A stretch of 12,523 nucleotides of DNA from Thiotrichaceae bacterium (GTDB lineage: Bacteria; Pseudomonadota; Gammaproteobacteria; Thiotrichales; Thiotrichaceae): the NCBI GenBank assembly GCA_027008885.1, contig JALVDQ010000150.1, forward strand, positions 1 through 12,523, in the 5' to 3' direction. Numbering within the stretch: the first letter of the stretch is position 1; each line of letters starts with the position of its first letter. Under the pieces are notes generated by a model, which saw nothing but the letters and a program-made list of their open reading frames with translations, made no database searches and had not been told where the DNA came from. Position numbers and translations under genes: made by a program. Positions 1 through 7,271 of this stretch are shown here, in pieces.

Positions 1-1685
1 AATAAATCAAACGGGATGCCTGCCATCATTGCCTGAGACTGAACACTCATAAATAATTGAGCGTATGCTTTTCTGTTAAAGAAATGAGACTCGGTTGTTT
101 CGGAGTAAACAATGCCAATATGCGTGGATGCCGGGTATTTGAGCAAGGAATATTGATTACTCGCTGGAGCATATGACTCTGGCATAAATATCGCGTTATT
201 GATATCAATCAGCAGATTAATGCCTTCTCCTGATGGAGTTCCAAGCAAGTTTTCGTCAATTTCCAGTTCTAGTATAGAGCCACCTGTCGCATCAGTTGTT
301 TTGGCATAGTTGATAGCACTTGAAACAAAGGTTTGTCCCGCTCCCTGAGTGTAAAGAGAAGGCTTGCCGGATGCATCCAGATTGATATTAAACTCGGCAC
401 CACCTGCAAAACCCCATATTTGATAAGCGGTATTTGCATTTTGATCTGTGTTTAGCCAGATTGTGGTGTTTTGACCGATATTTTGTGAGAAGTGATGCAG
501 TAATATCTTGTACTTGCCATCTTCATAGCGCCCGTAGAGTTCTGCATCACTTACTGCATTTTGTGCGCCCAGATCGAGACGCTCATCTTCACTCCAGTCA
601 GATTTATCTCCATCAATTATTATTTTTCCCTGTTGTGAAAGCGGTATTTTATTGAGGGTATAGTGATAGTTATAGTCAGCAGGCAGGAATACGCTGTTAT
701 TAACATCTGCAAGGATATTAATCCCGGGTGTCGCTGGTGTATTTAACAATGTCTCGGGAATTGCCAATTCCAGAATATTACCGCCGGCACCGTCGCTGCC
801 AATAAAATAATTCAAGGCAGAAATCAGTGTTTCTCCATCGGCGTTCGTATACAGATATGGTTTGCCATCGGTAGAGATATTTACATTGTATTCATGCCCA
901 CCGATGCTTCCCCATATTTTGTAACCGGTATTTTTATTTTGATCTGTATCTAGCCACAAGGTTGTTCCCGTTGTAATACTGCCGTTTAAATTATGCAGCG
1001 CGAGTTTGTATGTGCCGTTTTCGAAGCGACCATAGATTTCATATCCTGGTACAGTCGTTACTGCGGTCTCTAATCTGTCTTCCTGATTCCAGTCTGACAG
1101 ATCACCATCGAGAATAATGCCTTGCGTCTTTGACAGGGTATAGCTATTACTGGCAGGAGAGTAACTTTGAGGCAGAAACTCAGTATCATTAATATCAGCA
1201 AATAAATGAATTTCCTCCGGAGAGGCTAACAGGCTCTCAGGCACTTCTATTTCCATATTGGAGCCGGAATTACCATCCGAAACAATACTGTGTACTAATG
1301 GACCAGAGACAAGTGTTTGTCCACTGGAGCCGGTATACAGATAGGGTTTTCCATCAGATGAAATATTAATATTGTATTCAGCACCAACAGCAAAGCCCCA
1401 AACCAGGTAGCCAGTTCCTGCGTTTTGATCCGTATCGAGCCAAAGTGTGGTATTAGCACCTATGGAACCGTTGCTTCGATGTATTGCAATTTTATAGCGA
1501 TTATTTTCATAGCGAGCATAGATTTCATATCCTGGTACGGGTGTCGGGTCAATCCGGTCTGACTGAAACCAGTCGCTCAAATTGCCATCAATATTAATGG
1601 GATCTGCCCACAAGTTGCTTGTAAAAGTGAGCAGGCTGATCAATAGAATCTTAAACCAGATACTGGTGTTGCTTGTGTCTTTCAT
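1..1685 (-). CDS. Secreted protein with three CBM9/DOMON-like repeats, 3' end beyond window edge
   Basis: An open frame runs without a stop from ATG 1685 to the left edge, giving 561 complete codons plus 2 nt. The ATG has a good ribosome binding site (GGAAGGA, 6 nt upstream). Residues 1-27 form a signal peptide ending in LWA, so the product is exported. Three tandem repeats of about 160 residues start at 32, 192 and 357. Each opens with a [IL]DG[ND]xSDW motif and carries GYEIYGRYENG, a TLWLDTDQN core, WGFxxGAEYNINI and DGKPYLYT motifs. The style is that of CBM9/DOMON-like beta-sandwiches, which bind carbohydrate in other proteins. From residue 517 a new domain begins (HIGIVYSET, then a helix and AGIPFDL), resembling the first strand and helix of a glutamine-amidotransferase-like alpha/beta fold. 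The gene lies downstream of pelG on the same strand, after a 444-bp gap. A carbohydrate-binding extracellular or periplasmic role is inferred; the enzymatic part, if any, lies outside the window. Confidence 0.88.
   Translation of the reverse strand, partial: MKDTSNTSIWFKILLISLLTFTSNLWADPINIDGNLSDWFQSDRIDPTPVPGYEIYARYENNRYKIAIHRSNGSIGANTTLWLDTDQNAGTGYLVWGFAVGAEYNINISSDGKPYLYTGSSGQTLVSGPLVHSIVSDGNSGSNMEIEVPESLLASPEEIHLFADINDTEFLPQSYSPASNSYTLSKTQGIILDGDLSDWNQEDRLETAVTTVPGYEIYGRFENGTYKLALHNLNGSITTGTTLWLDTDQNKNTGYKIWGSIGGHEYNVNISTDGKPYLYTNADGETLISALNYFIGSDGAGGNILELAIPETLLNTPATPGINILADVNNSVFLPADYNYHYTLNKIPLSQQGKIIIDGDKSDWSEDERLDLGAQNAVSDAELYGRYEDGKYKILLHHFSQNIGQNTTIWLNTDQNANTAYQIWGFAGGAEFNINLDASGKPSLYTQGAGQTFVSSAINYAKTTDATGGSILELEIDENLLGTPSGEGINLLIDINNAIFMPESYAPASNQYSLLKYPASTHIGIVYSETTESHFFNRKAYAQLFMSVQSQAMMAGIPFDL
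138..1592 (-). repeat. Three tandem ~160-residue coding repeats (CBM9-like)
   Basis: The repeats occupy codons 32-191, 192-356 and 357-516 of the left-edge gene (nucleotides about 1592-1113, 1112-618 and 617-138). The periods are 160, 165 and 160 codons. Motifs shared by all three are the xDGxxSDW opening, [TI][LI]WL[DN]TDQN, WG followed by G[AH]E[YF]N[IV]N, and GKPxLYT. Units 1 and 2 share the string VPGYEIY exactly; unit 3 is more diverged (AELYGRYEDG). This looks like intragenic duplication of a binding domain rather than three separate acquisitions. Confidence 0.85.
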
Positions 1686-1776
1686 GGTAAATCCTTCCCT
1701 GGATATCCGGGAGGCTGTCTATTTATCTGCTTAAGAATAAGTTCTAAAAGACAGTCTCGTTAGTGAGCATGTTATC

Positions 1777-1820
1777 TATACAGGCTATACATATGCATCT
1801 GTACGGTATACAGGTCTATA
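1777..1820 (-). promoter_or_regulatory. Possible operator: paired TATACAGG(T)CTATA repeats upstream of the CBM9-repeat gene
   Basis: Two near-identical direct repeats lie about 90-135 bp upstream of the ATG at 1685. They are TATACAGGCTATA (1777-1789) and TATACAGGTCTATA (1807-1820), offset by exactly 30 bp, close to three helical turns. Between and overlapping them is the dyad TGTA-N5-TACA (1800-1812). This arrangement is typical of a dimeric or cooperative DNA-binding regulator. No convincing -35/-10 pair was identified, so the site is only a candidate. Confidence 0.3.
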
Positions 1821-1895
1821 TAGTTTTTTCGCTATTTTTTAGCTATTTGGAATATTTTTAAAACATGGCAATAGCAAATAAAGTACATGAACAAA

Positions 1896-1977
1896 AACCT
1901 GTCTGGAAATAGTGAGCCTACTGCGGAAAAGCCAAATTTGGCTTTCCCTCGCTACGACTCATATTTCCAGACAGGTT
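1896..1977. repeat. Palindromic element copy A (82 bp, 16-bp perfect terminal inverted repeats)
   Basis: The ends AACCTGTCTGGAAATA (1896-1911) and its exact reverse complement (1962-1977) enclose an inner perfect 18-bp palindrome (1928-1945, AAAGCC/GGCTTT). The subterminal sequence ATAGTGAGCCTACTGCG is shared with the copy at 10831. On the minus strand the outer hairpin is followed by five T residues, so it could also slow or end transcription from pelG. It has the size and structure of a REP- or MITE-like non-autonomous element. Confidence 0.75.
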
Positions 1978-2044
1978 CTAACGGTGAACCGTTAATATAT
2001 TTTTGATCACGATGGGTATTAATGTCAGAGAATGGTGAACATCC

Positions 2045-2100
2045 GAAAAGCTGACTCAAATCAGCTTTTCCCTCGCTAATATTCAATTCCCGGACAGGTT
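2045..2100. repeat. Palindromic element copy C (partial, hairpin plus one terminal arm)
   Basis: A 10-bp hairpin GAAAAGCTGA / TCAGCTTTTC with a 6-nt loop (2045-2070) is followed by CCTCGCT and then AATTCCCGGACAGGTT (2085-2100). The last piece matches the right arm of the copy at 1896-1977. The expected left arm is not recognisable, so this is a decayed or one-sided copy. It sits 29 bp past the pelG stop and could act as a 3' end stem-loop for the pel mRNA, although no strong U-tract follows. Confidence 0.6.
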
Positions 2101-2129
2101 CTTAAATCTCGACCCGGAATACTGTCCGA

Positions 2130-3506
2130 CTAGCGTTGCAACATAAACGTCAGGTATTCCAAACGGTTTATTTTATCTGATAAAGTGTACATTCCGATTA
2201 ATGTCGTAATAACAAGGGCGAGAGCAAAACCATATCCATAGAAACTTGCCCCCAGGAAAAGACTGCTTACTGAAAAGACAACATTCAGTACAAACAGACC
2301 CAGTGTGAGCCAAAACGCCTGCTTTAATAAGTTAAAATAGAAAAAGAGATTTAGCGTTGCCAGATAGAGAACAAGAATTGCTGTTGAGAAAAGATCGAGG
2401 TAATAAATATTTAAGTAAAGCGGCGACAAGTCCAGCCATGCAAAGATTTTTTTTGCCAGGAGGATAAAGAAAAGCAAGGTGACTCCCTGAAGCTTTATGA
2501 TTTCCAGATAGGCATTGTAAATACTTTTTATCATTTCGCTACGCTTATGATTTATTTCCGACAAGTTTCCATTCCCGTTCACTTCACTGTAATAAGATTT
2601 ATACTTGTCAACAAAATCAGTTTCTATGCGTAATAAAAAACTTGCCATACCAGGAATAATCGAGATATAAGCAAGAAAAATTGGCATATCATAAATTATG
2701 GATGAGCGTAAAACGCCGTTGACACTATCTGAAGTTGATGGAGCAAACCAGAAGATCCACTTGTCCGCCCATATCCCCAAATTAAAAAAAACGCCCGTAG
2801 GTATTAGAATCAAAAAAAGATTTTCACGCTGAAAAAATTCAAAGCGAAACAGCTCGTCAGCATCAAATTCCTGAATAATCAGAACAAACAGCGAAAGAAA
2901 CAAAACAGCATGACCCAAAAGAAAAGAAAAAAGAAAACCTCTGATACCAAAGGAACTAAAAATCAAAGAAAGAACAACAATAGATGCATAAGCAATAAAG
3001 AAAACAACGAGTATTGTCTTGTAACGCCTCATGCCTGCAATAAAGATAACCACAAGCCAGACATTACACAACAGGACAAAATTGACAAACATAAGAAATG
3101 AATAGACAAAATCCTGCTCTCTAAAAAACAGTAGCCACAATACCGCTCCAATAGACCCATTAATAAAAGTCGATAAAACAAGCACACTTAAAAAATTTGG
3201 CAAAATAATATGTTCCCTTTGGAGATATATCTGATCCGCCATAAAGCGTGTAAAAACCAGTTGAAACAGGCTGCTTAATATTAATGATAAAGACATTAAC
3301 CAGGTTATTGAAACCAGATACTCGTTTACCCAAAAACCGGATGATTGTTTAAAAGTTACCCCAATGATTCCAACCAGTAAAATACCTATAATTGAAAATA
3401 CCCAGGGACCAGAACTAAGCGCGCCCGCATAAGCATAAGTCTTGACCAGACCAAACCAGCTCTTGTCCTTGAGTAATTTTTTTAACTCAAACCCTATTCC
3501 CGCCAT
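2130..3506 (-). CDS. pelG: PelG, Wzx-like inner-membrane polysaccharide transporter
   Basis: This is a 458-residue polytopic membrane protein with about 12 hydrophobic segments, close to the 456 residues of P. aeruginosa PelG. The N-terminus (MAGIGFELKKLLKD, then TYAYAGALSSGPW) is the family hallmark. PelG belongs to the MOP/polysaccharide-transporter superfamily and is part of the inner-membrane Pel synthase complex with PelD, PelE and PelF, moving polymer across the membrane. The ATG at 3506 lies inside the end of pelF with a 20-nt overlap. The ribosome binding site (AAGGTGAT) sits in the last pelF codons, so translation is probably coupled. The protein looks full length. Confidence 0.95.
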   Translation of the reverse strand: MAGIGFELKKLLKDKSWFGLVKTYAYAGALSSGPWVFSIIGILLVGIIGVTFKQSSGFWVNEYLVSITWLMSLSLILSSLFQLVFTRFMADQIYLQREHIILPNFLSVLVLSTFINGSIGAVLWLLFFREQDFVYSFLMFVNFVLLCNVWLVVIFIAGMRRYKTILVVFFIAYASIVVLSLIFSSFGIRGFLFSFLLGHAVLFLSLFVLIIQEFDADELFRFEFFQRENLFLILIPTGVFFNLGIWADKWIFWFAPSTSDSVNGVLRSSIIYDMPIFLAYISIIPGMASFLLRIETDFVDKYKSYYSEVNGNGNLSEINHKRSEMIKSIYNAYLEIIKLQGVTLLFFILLAKKIFAWLDLSPLYLNIYYLDLFSTAILVLYLATLNLFFYFNLLKQAFWLTLGLFVLNVVFSVSSLFLGASFYGYGFALALVITTLIGMYTLSDKINRLEYLTFMLQR

Positions 3507-5058
3507 TTGTTATCACCTTTTTATATAATTCTTGATAGTGCTTTAGAAAAATACTTTCCCGATAAAGACTTTCAACACGCTGAATACCTGCTTTTTGGGC
3601 GGCATACCATTTTTTACTATCTTTCAGCAAGTCCGCAGCAGCTCTTGCAAGTTCTTTTGGATTGGCGATAGGCACAACAGCCCCCGCCTTACCTAACGCT
3701 CTGTCCTGTTTGTTTTTGCCCTCAATCATGCCACGACTAAAACCCACATCAGTTGAAATGGCAGGCACTCCTGCGGCAAAGCCTTCCAGTATGACAAGCG
3801 GCTGGGCTTCGCTAATTGAACTCAAAACGATAAGACCAATTTTAGGCAAAATATCTTCTATTCGTTGAAAGCCAAGAAACTTGACCTTATTTTCGAGTTT
3901 AAGTTGAGTCACCAACTCATGGCACTCTCTGGCATAGTCTTCATCCTCATCTTCAGGACCAACAATCCAGCCCTCTGCTTCCGGATACAATTTACACAAT
4001 TCAGCAACAGCATAAATATAGGTTTTTATGTCTTTGATGGGTACAACACGCCCCAGCAAACAAAGAACAGGAGGTATCTCTTTAGTTCTGAGTGAACGTA
4101 ATTTAGCCAAACCCGTTTGTTTCACTCCATTATGAATAACAATCGCTTTGTCAGGATTTGCTCCCAGTTCTATCTGTTTCTGGCGATTCCGCTCATACAG
4201 GGTGATCGTATAGGTGCAGGCGCTGTAAGTCAGCCGCCCCAGTATTTCAAAAAAATGAATCCACAATTGTCGTAAAGCACTGGTACGGTCATCCAGCCCT
4301 GAATAGTATTCCCGGTTAATCTCTTTTATCCATTCAGCCTGATAAAGGTCTATTTGTCTTTCTTTCGTATATATGCCGTGCTCGCTCAGTATTAATGGTC
4401 GATTTTTTTGTAATCGAAGAAACATACCTAACGCCCCTGCATAACCTGTAGAAATTGTGTGATAACAAAGTGCATCAGGAATTTTTCTGGAAATATCAAT
4501 TAAAGATAATAGTGGCGAATACATTGCTCTAATTGTCCAGAAATATTCATTAAATGCGTGATCAGGACAATTTTTATAATAAATCTCAAGAAACAACTGC
4601 CAAATCTCTTCACTATAAAAAAGATCATCCAGATCAAGCTGGCTATTATTTAATAGCGCATGAGCATTCTCACCGAGTTCCTCAATATCTGGAACCTGTC
4701 CAGAACCAGCGATCTTTTTGTATATATCTTTAATTCCCTGAATAAAACGCTGATCCAGATGTCGCGTCATGGGCTTTCCCAGATTGAGGTCTTCATTGAG
4801 ATAATGAGATTCAAAATGACAGACATTTGCAGGAAGCTTGTAACGCATGGCTTCATAATTTTTCCGGTCAGCACCCAGAAAAATAATTGAAAACTGGTAA
4901 TTTGGATGACCTTCTATAAGTTGATGTACCCAACTTGATACACCACCTCTTATATAAGGATATGAACCTTCCAGAATCAGGCAAATATCGGCTGTTTTTT
5001 TTGATCCGGGTGACTCTGCTTGCACCGCATCAAGAGAGAGTGGTTTATCTTTTGTCAT
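3487..5058 (-). CDS. pelF: PelF, family GT4 glycosyltransferase of Pel synthesis
   Basis: This is a 523-residue soluble protein with no membrane segment, slightly longer than P. aeruginosa PelF (507). The N-terminal Rossmann domain carries the family signature ILEGSYPYIRGGVSSWVHQ (residues 29-47). Other motifs are SEHGIYTKER (225-234), IHNGV (308-312) and the nucleotide-binding loop GRVVPIKDIKT (336-346). The EX7E pair is E417 and E425 in SEAQPLVILEGFAAGVP, typical of retaining GT4 enzymes. In characterised systems PelF is the cytosolic polymerase using a UDP-activated N-acetylhexosamine to build the GalNAc-rich Pel chain. Here it follows pelE by one base and overlaps pelG by 20 nt. All expected motifs are present, so activity is likely. 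Confidence 0.96.
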   Translation of the reverse strand: MTKDKPLSLDAVQAESPGSKKTADICLILEGSYPYIRGGVSSWVHQLIEGHPNYQFSIIFLGADRKNYEAMRYKLPANVCHFESHYLNEDLNLGKPMTRHLDQRFIQGIKDIYKKIAGSGQVPDIEELGENAHALLNNSQLDLDDLFYSEEIWQLFLEIYYKNCPDHAFNEYFWTIRAMYSPLLSLIDISRKIPDALCYHTISTGYAGALGMFLRLQKNRPLILSEHGIYTKERQIDLYQAEWIKEINREYYSGLDDRTSALRQLWIHFFEILGRLTYSACTYTITLYERNRQKQIELGANPDKAIVIHNGVKQTGLAKLRSLRTKEIPPVLCLLGRVVPIKDIKTYIYAVAELCKLYPEAEGWIVGPEDEDEDYARECHELVTQLKLENKVKFLGFQRIEDILPKIGLIVLSSISEAQPLVILEGFAAGVPAISTDVGFSRGMIEGKNKQDRALGKAGAVVPIANPKELARAAADLLKDSKKWYAAQKAGIQRVESLYRESIFLKHYQELYKKVITNGGNRV

Positions 5059-5059
5059 G

Positions 5060-5926
5060 TTAACTTTTCTCTAATACCCTACGTTGCAATGAAGCTGCGA
5101 TTTTTTTTGCTTCCCGGGATTTATTCGTTTTCCCCTGATACAATAAAATCCTGCTCAGAATATGAAAAGCATAGGCTGACGTCCTGTTGAGTTTAATTGC
5201 CTGATGACAATGATATAAAGCCTCTTCCAACAGCTTTTCTTCACTCATAAAAAACATTCCAATATCAAACAGATGCATATACTCTTTGGCAACAACAAGA
5301 TGCTGTTCAGCACGTTCGGTACCGGAAAGACCTTGCAACATTTCCAGATCCTTTTGCAACTCGCCCTGCAAGCGTTTTTCAAGCTTTTCCTTTAGGCTAA
5401 AAGCCATTAAACGCGCGCTTTCAAATGGACTAACCAAAGCCTCTGATAACAGCGCATAGGCTTCCTTATCTGGTAAATGCCTGGAGGCAAGCAATAGTTT
5501 TAGATAATTTTCATCATTCAGGGTAGAAAGAAGACTGCGTGTTTTTTTATATTTATTAGAGCTATGTAGTAACTTTGTTTGCTCAAGAAAATCATAGGGC
5601 TCCTGACTATCTGTATCTTCTTGTTGTCGCTGTTTTAACTTGTGTTTATATTTTTTTCTGAAAATATCTTTTGCTGATAAAAACCACAAAGATAACAGGC
5701 TAATCACCGGAAATAAAAAAATAAAAGAAAACAGGAAGACTATTTTTTTACGATCCAAAGAATCATCAGGGCTTTCTGAATATATCCAGAATGATGCTGC
5801 AAGAGCAATAATCATATGCCCCGTTATGGCGATAACCCAGCTCCATTTTAGCGGTAAAAAAATTAAAAACCCTGTTGCAATGTCAGCAATAACAAAAATC
5901 AGGTATAAAATAAAAGTTCGATACAT
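5060..5926 (-). CDS. pelE: PelE, inner-membrane TPR protein of the Pel synthase complex
   Basis: This 288-residue protein has three predicted membrane segments (about 4-26, 29-50 and 64-84). A basic, lysine-rich stretch (90-100) is followed by a cytoplasmic helical region with TPR-like repeats, the clearest near 233-285 (EEALYHCHQAIKLN, then AYAFHILSRILLYQGK). P. aeruginosa PelE (329 aa) has the same membrane-plus-TPR plan and helps hold PelF at the membrane with PelD and PelG. Assignment rests on this architecture and on position: it starts 4 nt after pelD and ends one base before pelF. The N-terminal membrane part is somewhat short for the family. Confidence 0.85.
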   Translation of the reverse strand: MYRTFILYLIFVIADIATGFLIFLPLKWSWVIAITGHMIIALAASFWIYSESPDDSLDRKKIVFLFSFIFLFPVISLLSLWFLSAKDIFRKKYKHKLKQRQQEDTDSQEPYDFLEQTKLLHSSNKYKKTRSLLSTLNDENYLKLLLASRHLPDKEAYALLSEALVSPFESARLMAFSLKEKLEKRLQGELQKDLEMLQGLSGTERAEQHLVVAKEYMHLFDIGMFFMSEEKLLEEALYHCHQAIKLNRTSAYAFHILSRILLYQGKTNKSREAKKIAASLQRRVLEKS

Positions 5927-5930
5927 ATTA

Positions 5931-7271
5931 TTAATACTCTCTTTTATTCTTGCCAGTCTGCACAGATTTTTTTATTTTCTGAAGTGTAATTTTAATACCC
6001 GCTTTACCCGGCAAAACAGCAAAGTCTTTAACGAAACTTTGCTCTAACTGTTTTTTCCAGGCAGCAGCATTGCTTGAATTAAACAGGGGAACCAGCACAA
6101 CAAGCACCATCTCATGCTTCTTTTGTAACTGCCATATACGACTAATCCCTTTTATTTTTCTGATGAAAAAAGCCTTGTACCTGTTATGGTTCGCTGAAAA
6201 AGGAATTAAAATCTTAATCAAAAAGACTGAATTAACCGAATTAAGCGCAATATCAATAGCTGTTGAAGTCTCCAGGCGTAAGGCTTCTGCTGATGTAAGC
6301 GGATGTTCAGATGCACTTAACAGGTTTGCAACATAAGCACATAACAAACTCAGTAAATTCAGGTTTTGCTGTATAAATACAGAAGGCGTTATGCGAACAA
6401 CTGCCATTACCCCCCAGAGCCGCTGATGACTATCAATTAAAGGTATCGCCGCCTGAAGCCTGGAACTTTTTCGAGTCTTCAGGGATTTGTTCCCAATTTC
6501 CTTTGAGACCACTGCCCGTTTGGTTTCAATGACTTTGGAAATCAGAATATCTTTATGTAAATCTTTGCTGAACACCGCCTTGTTAGCCAGAGGCACAGGA
6601 TTTATCATACCTTTCTCATTAATATAATAAAAAACAGATTCCTCAAGCCATTCATACTGGTCAAGTATTTCACGCAGCTTCCTGATTGCTACCTTTACCT
6701 GCTGCTTGCTGTCCAGCGGAGGCTGCAAAGAAACCTCCAACAAGCGTAATGATCTGGTGACCGATTGAGTTGTTGTTACCAGATTTTCTTCTAACTGACT
6801 ATACGTTATATGCAATAGCTGTAATTCTTGTTCAATCCTGTTGTTATCCCTTAAACAGTCTATTTTTTCCTGTTGAATTTCCTCGAATTTGTGTTTCCAG
6901 CTATGTAATAACTCACCTATTAAAATAACAATCAAAAAATTTCCGGCAAGAATATTTAAGCCTTTATTAAATAAATCTTCCTGATAAAAAAAGGTGTAAG
7001 AGAGTAAAGCCACAGCAAGCACAGAAAGATTTAACAAACCAATCCATGTTCCATATCTGACCGCAACAACGATGGGGATAATAATTAACCAGGGAAAGCC
7101 GCTTTCCAGTAAAAAAATATCCTTTACATTTAAAATATACAATAAAACAGGTATAACAAGAGGCAAGAAAACAACCTCAAGTAATTTATTTATTGATACT
7201 CCTATATCATCAGGCAATTGTTTAAACAGTTTATGCCTTCTATTTAATGCTCTGCTAGCTACTTGTTCCAT
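5931..7271 (-). CDS. pelD: PelD, membrane GAF/degenerate-GGDEF c-di-GMP receptor-type protein
   Basis: The length (446 aa) matches P. aeruginosa PelD (455). Four membrane segments lie at about 30-50, 60-73, 76-95 and 107-122. A likely coiled coil follows (about 126-165), then a GAF-like domain (about 170-320; note RLQAAIPLIDSHQRLWGVMAVVR at 271-293). A C-terminal degenerate GGDEF domain (about 330-440) has no GGDEF signature. In P. aeruginosa this domain binds c-di-GMP through an RxxD inhibitory-site motif and switches on Pel production. Placing the conserved tryptophan (W380) by eye, the equivalent position reads KGIS (374-377), so both key residues seem changed. The start codon overlaps the upstream stop (TAATG). 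Identity is well supported by architecture and context; c-di-GMP binding is doubtful. Confidence 0.92.
   Translation of the reverse strand: MEQVASRALNRRHKLFKQLPDDIGVSINKLLEVVFLPLVIPVLLYILNVKDIFLLESGFPWLIIIPIVVAVRYGTWIGLLNLSVLAVALLSYTFFYQEDLFNKGLNILAGNFLIVILIGELLHSWKHKFEEIQQEKIDCLRDNNRIEQELQLLHITYSQLEENLVTTTQSVTRSLRLLEVSLQPPLDSKQQVKVAIRKLREILDQYEWLEESVFYYINEKGMINPVPLANKAVFSKDLHKDILISKVIETKRAVVSKEIGNKSLKTRKSSRLQAAIPLIDSHQRLWGVMAVVRITPSVFIQQNLNLLSLLCAYVANLLSASEHPLTSAEALRLETSTAIDIALNSVNSVFLIKILIPFSANHNRYKAFFIRKIKGISRIWQLQKKHEMVLVVLVPLFNSSNAAAWKKQLEQSFVKDFAVLPGKAGIKITLQKIKKSVQTGKNKREY

Larger units (their letters stand above)
1686..2129. other. Intergenic region between pelG and the CBM9-repeat gene
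   Basis: No credible coding sequence lies here. Reading from pelG toward the left, it holds the half-element with a 10-bp hairpin (2045-2100), a 16-bp palindrome TAACGGT-GA-ACCGTTA (1979-1994), the full 82-bp palindromic element (1896-1977) and an AT-rich stretch (about 1820-1880). The paired TATACAGG repeats and the ribosome binding site of the downstream gene follow. The density of hairpins suggests the downstream gene is at least partly uncoupled from the pel transcript. Confidence 0.7.

Noticed and set aside
138..1592. The regularly spaced repeats at the left as a CRISPR array
   Set aside because: The repeats are about 480 bp long, diverged and in frame within one protein; they are coding domain duplications.
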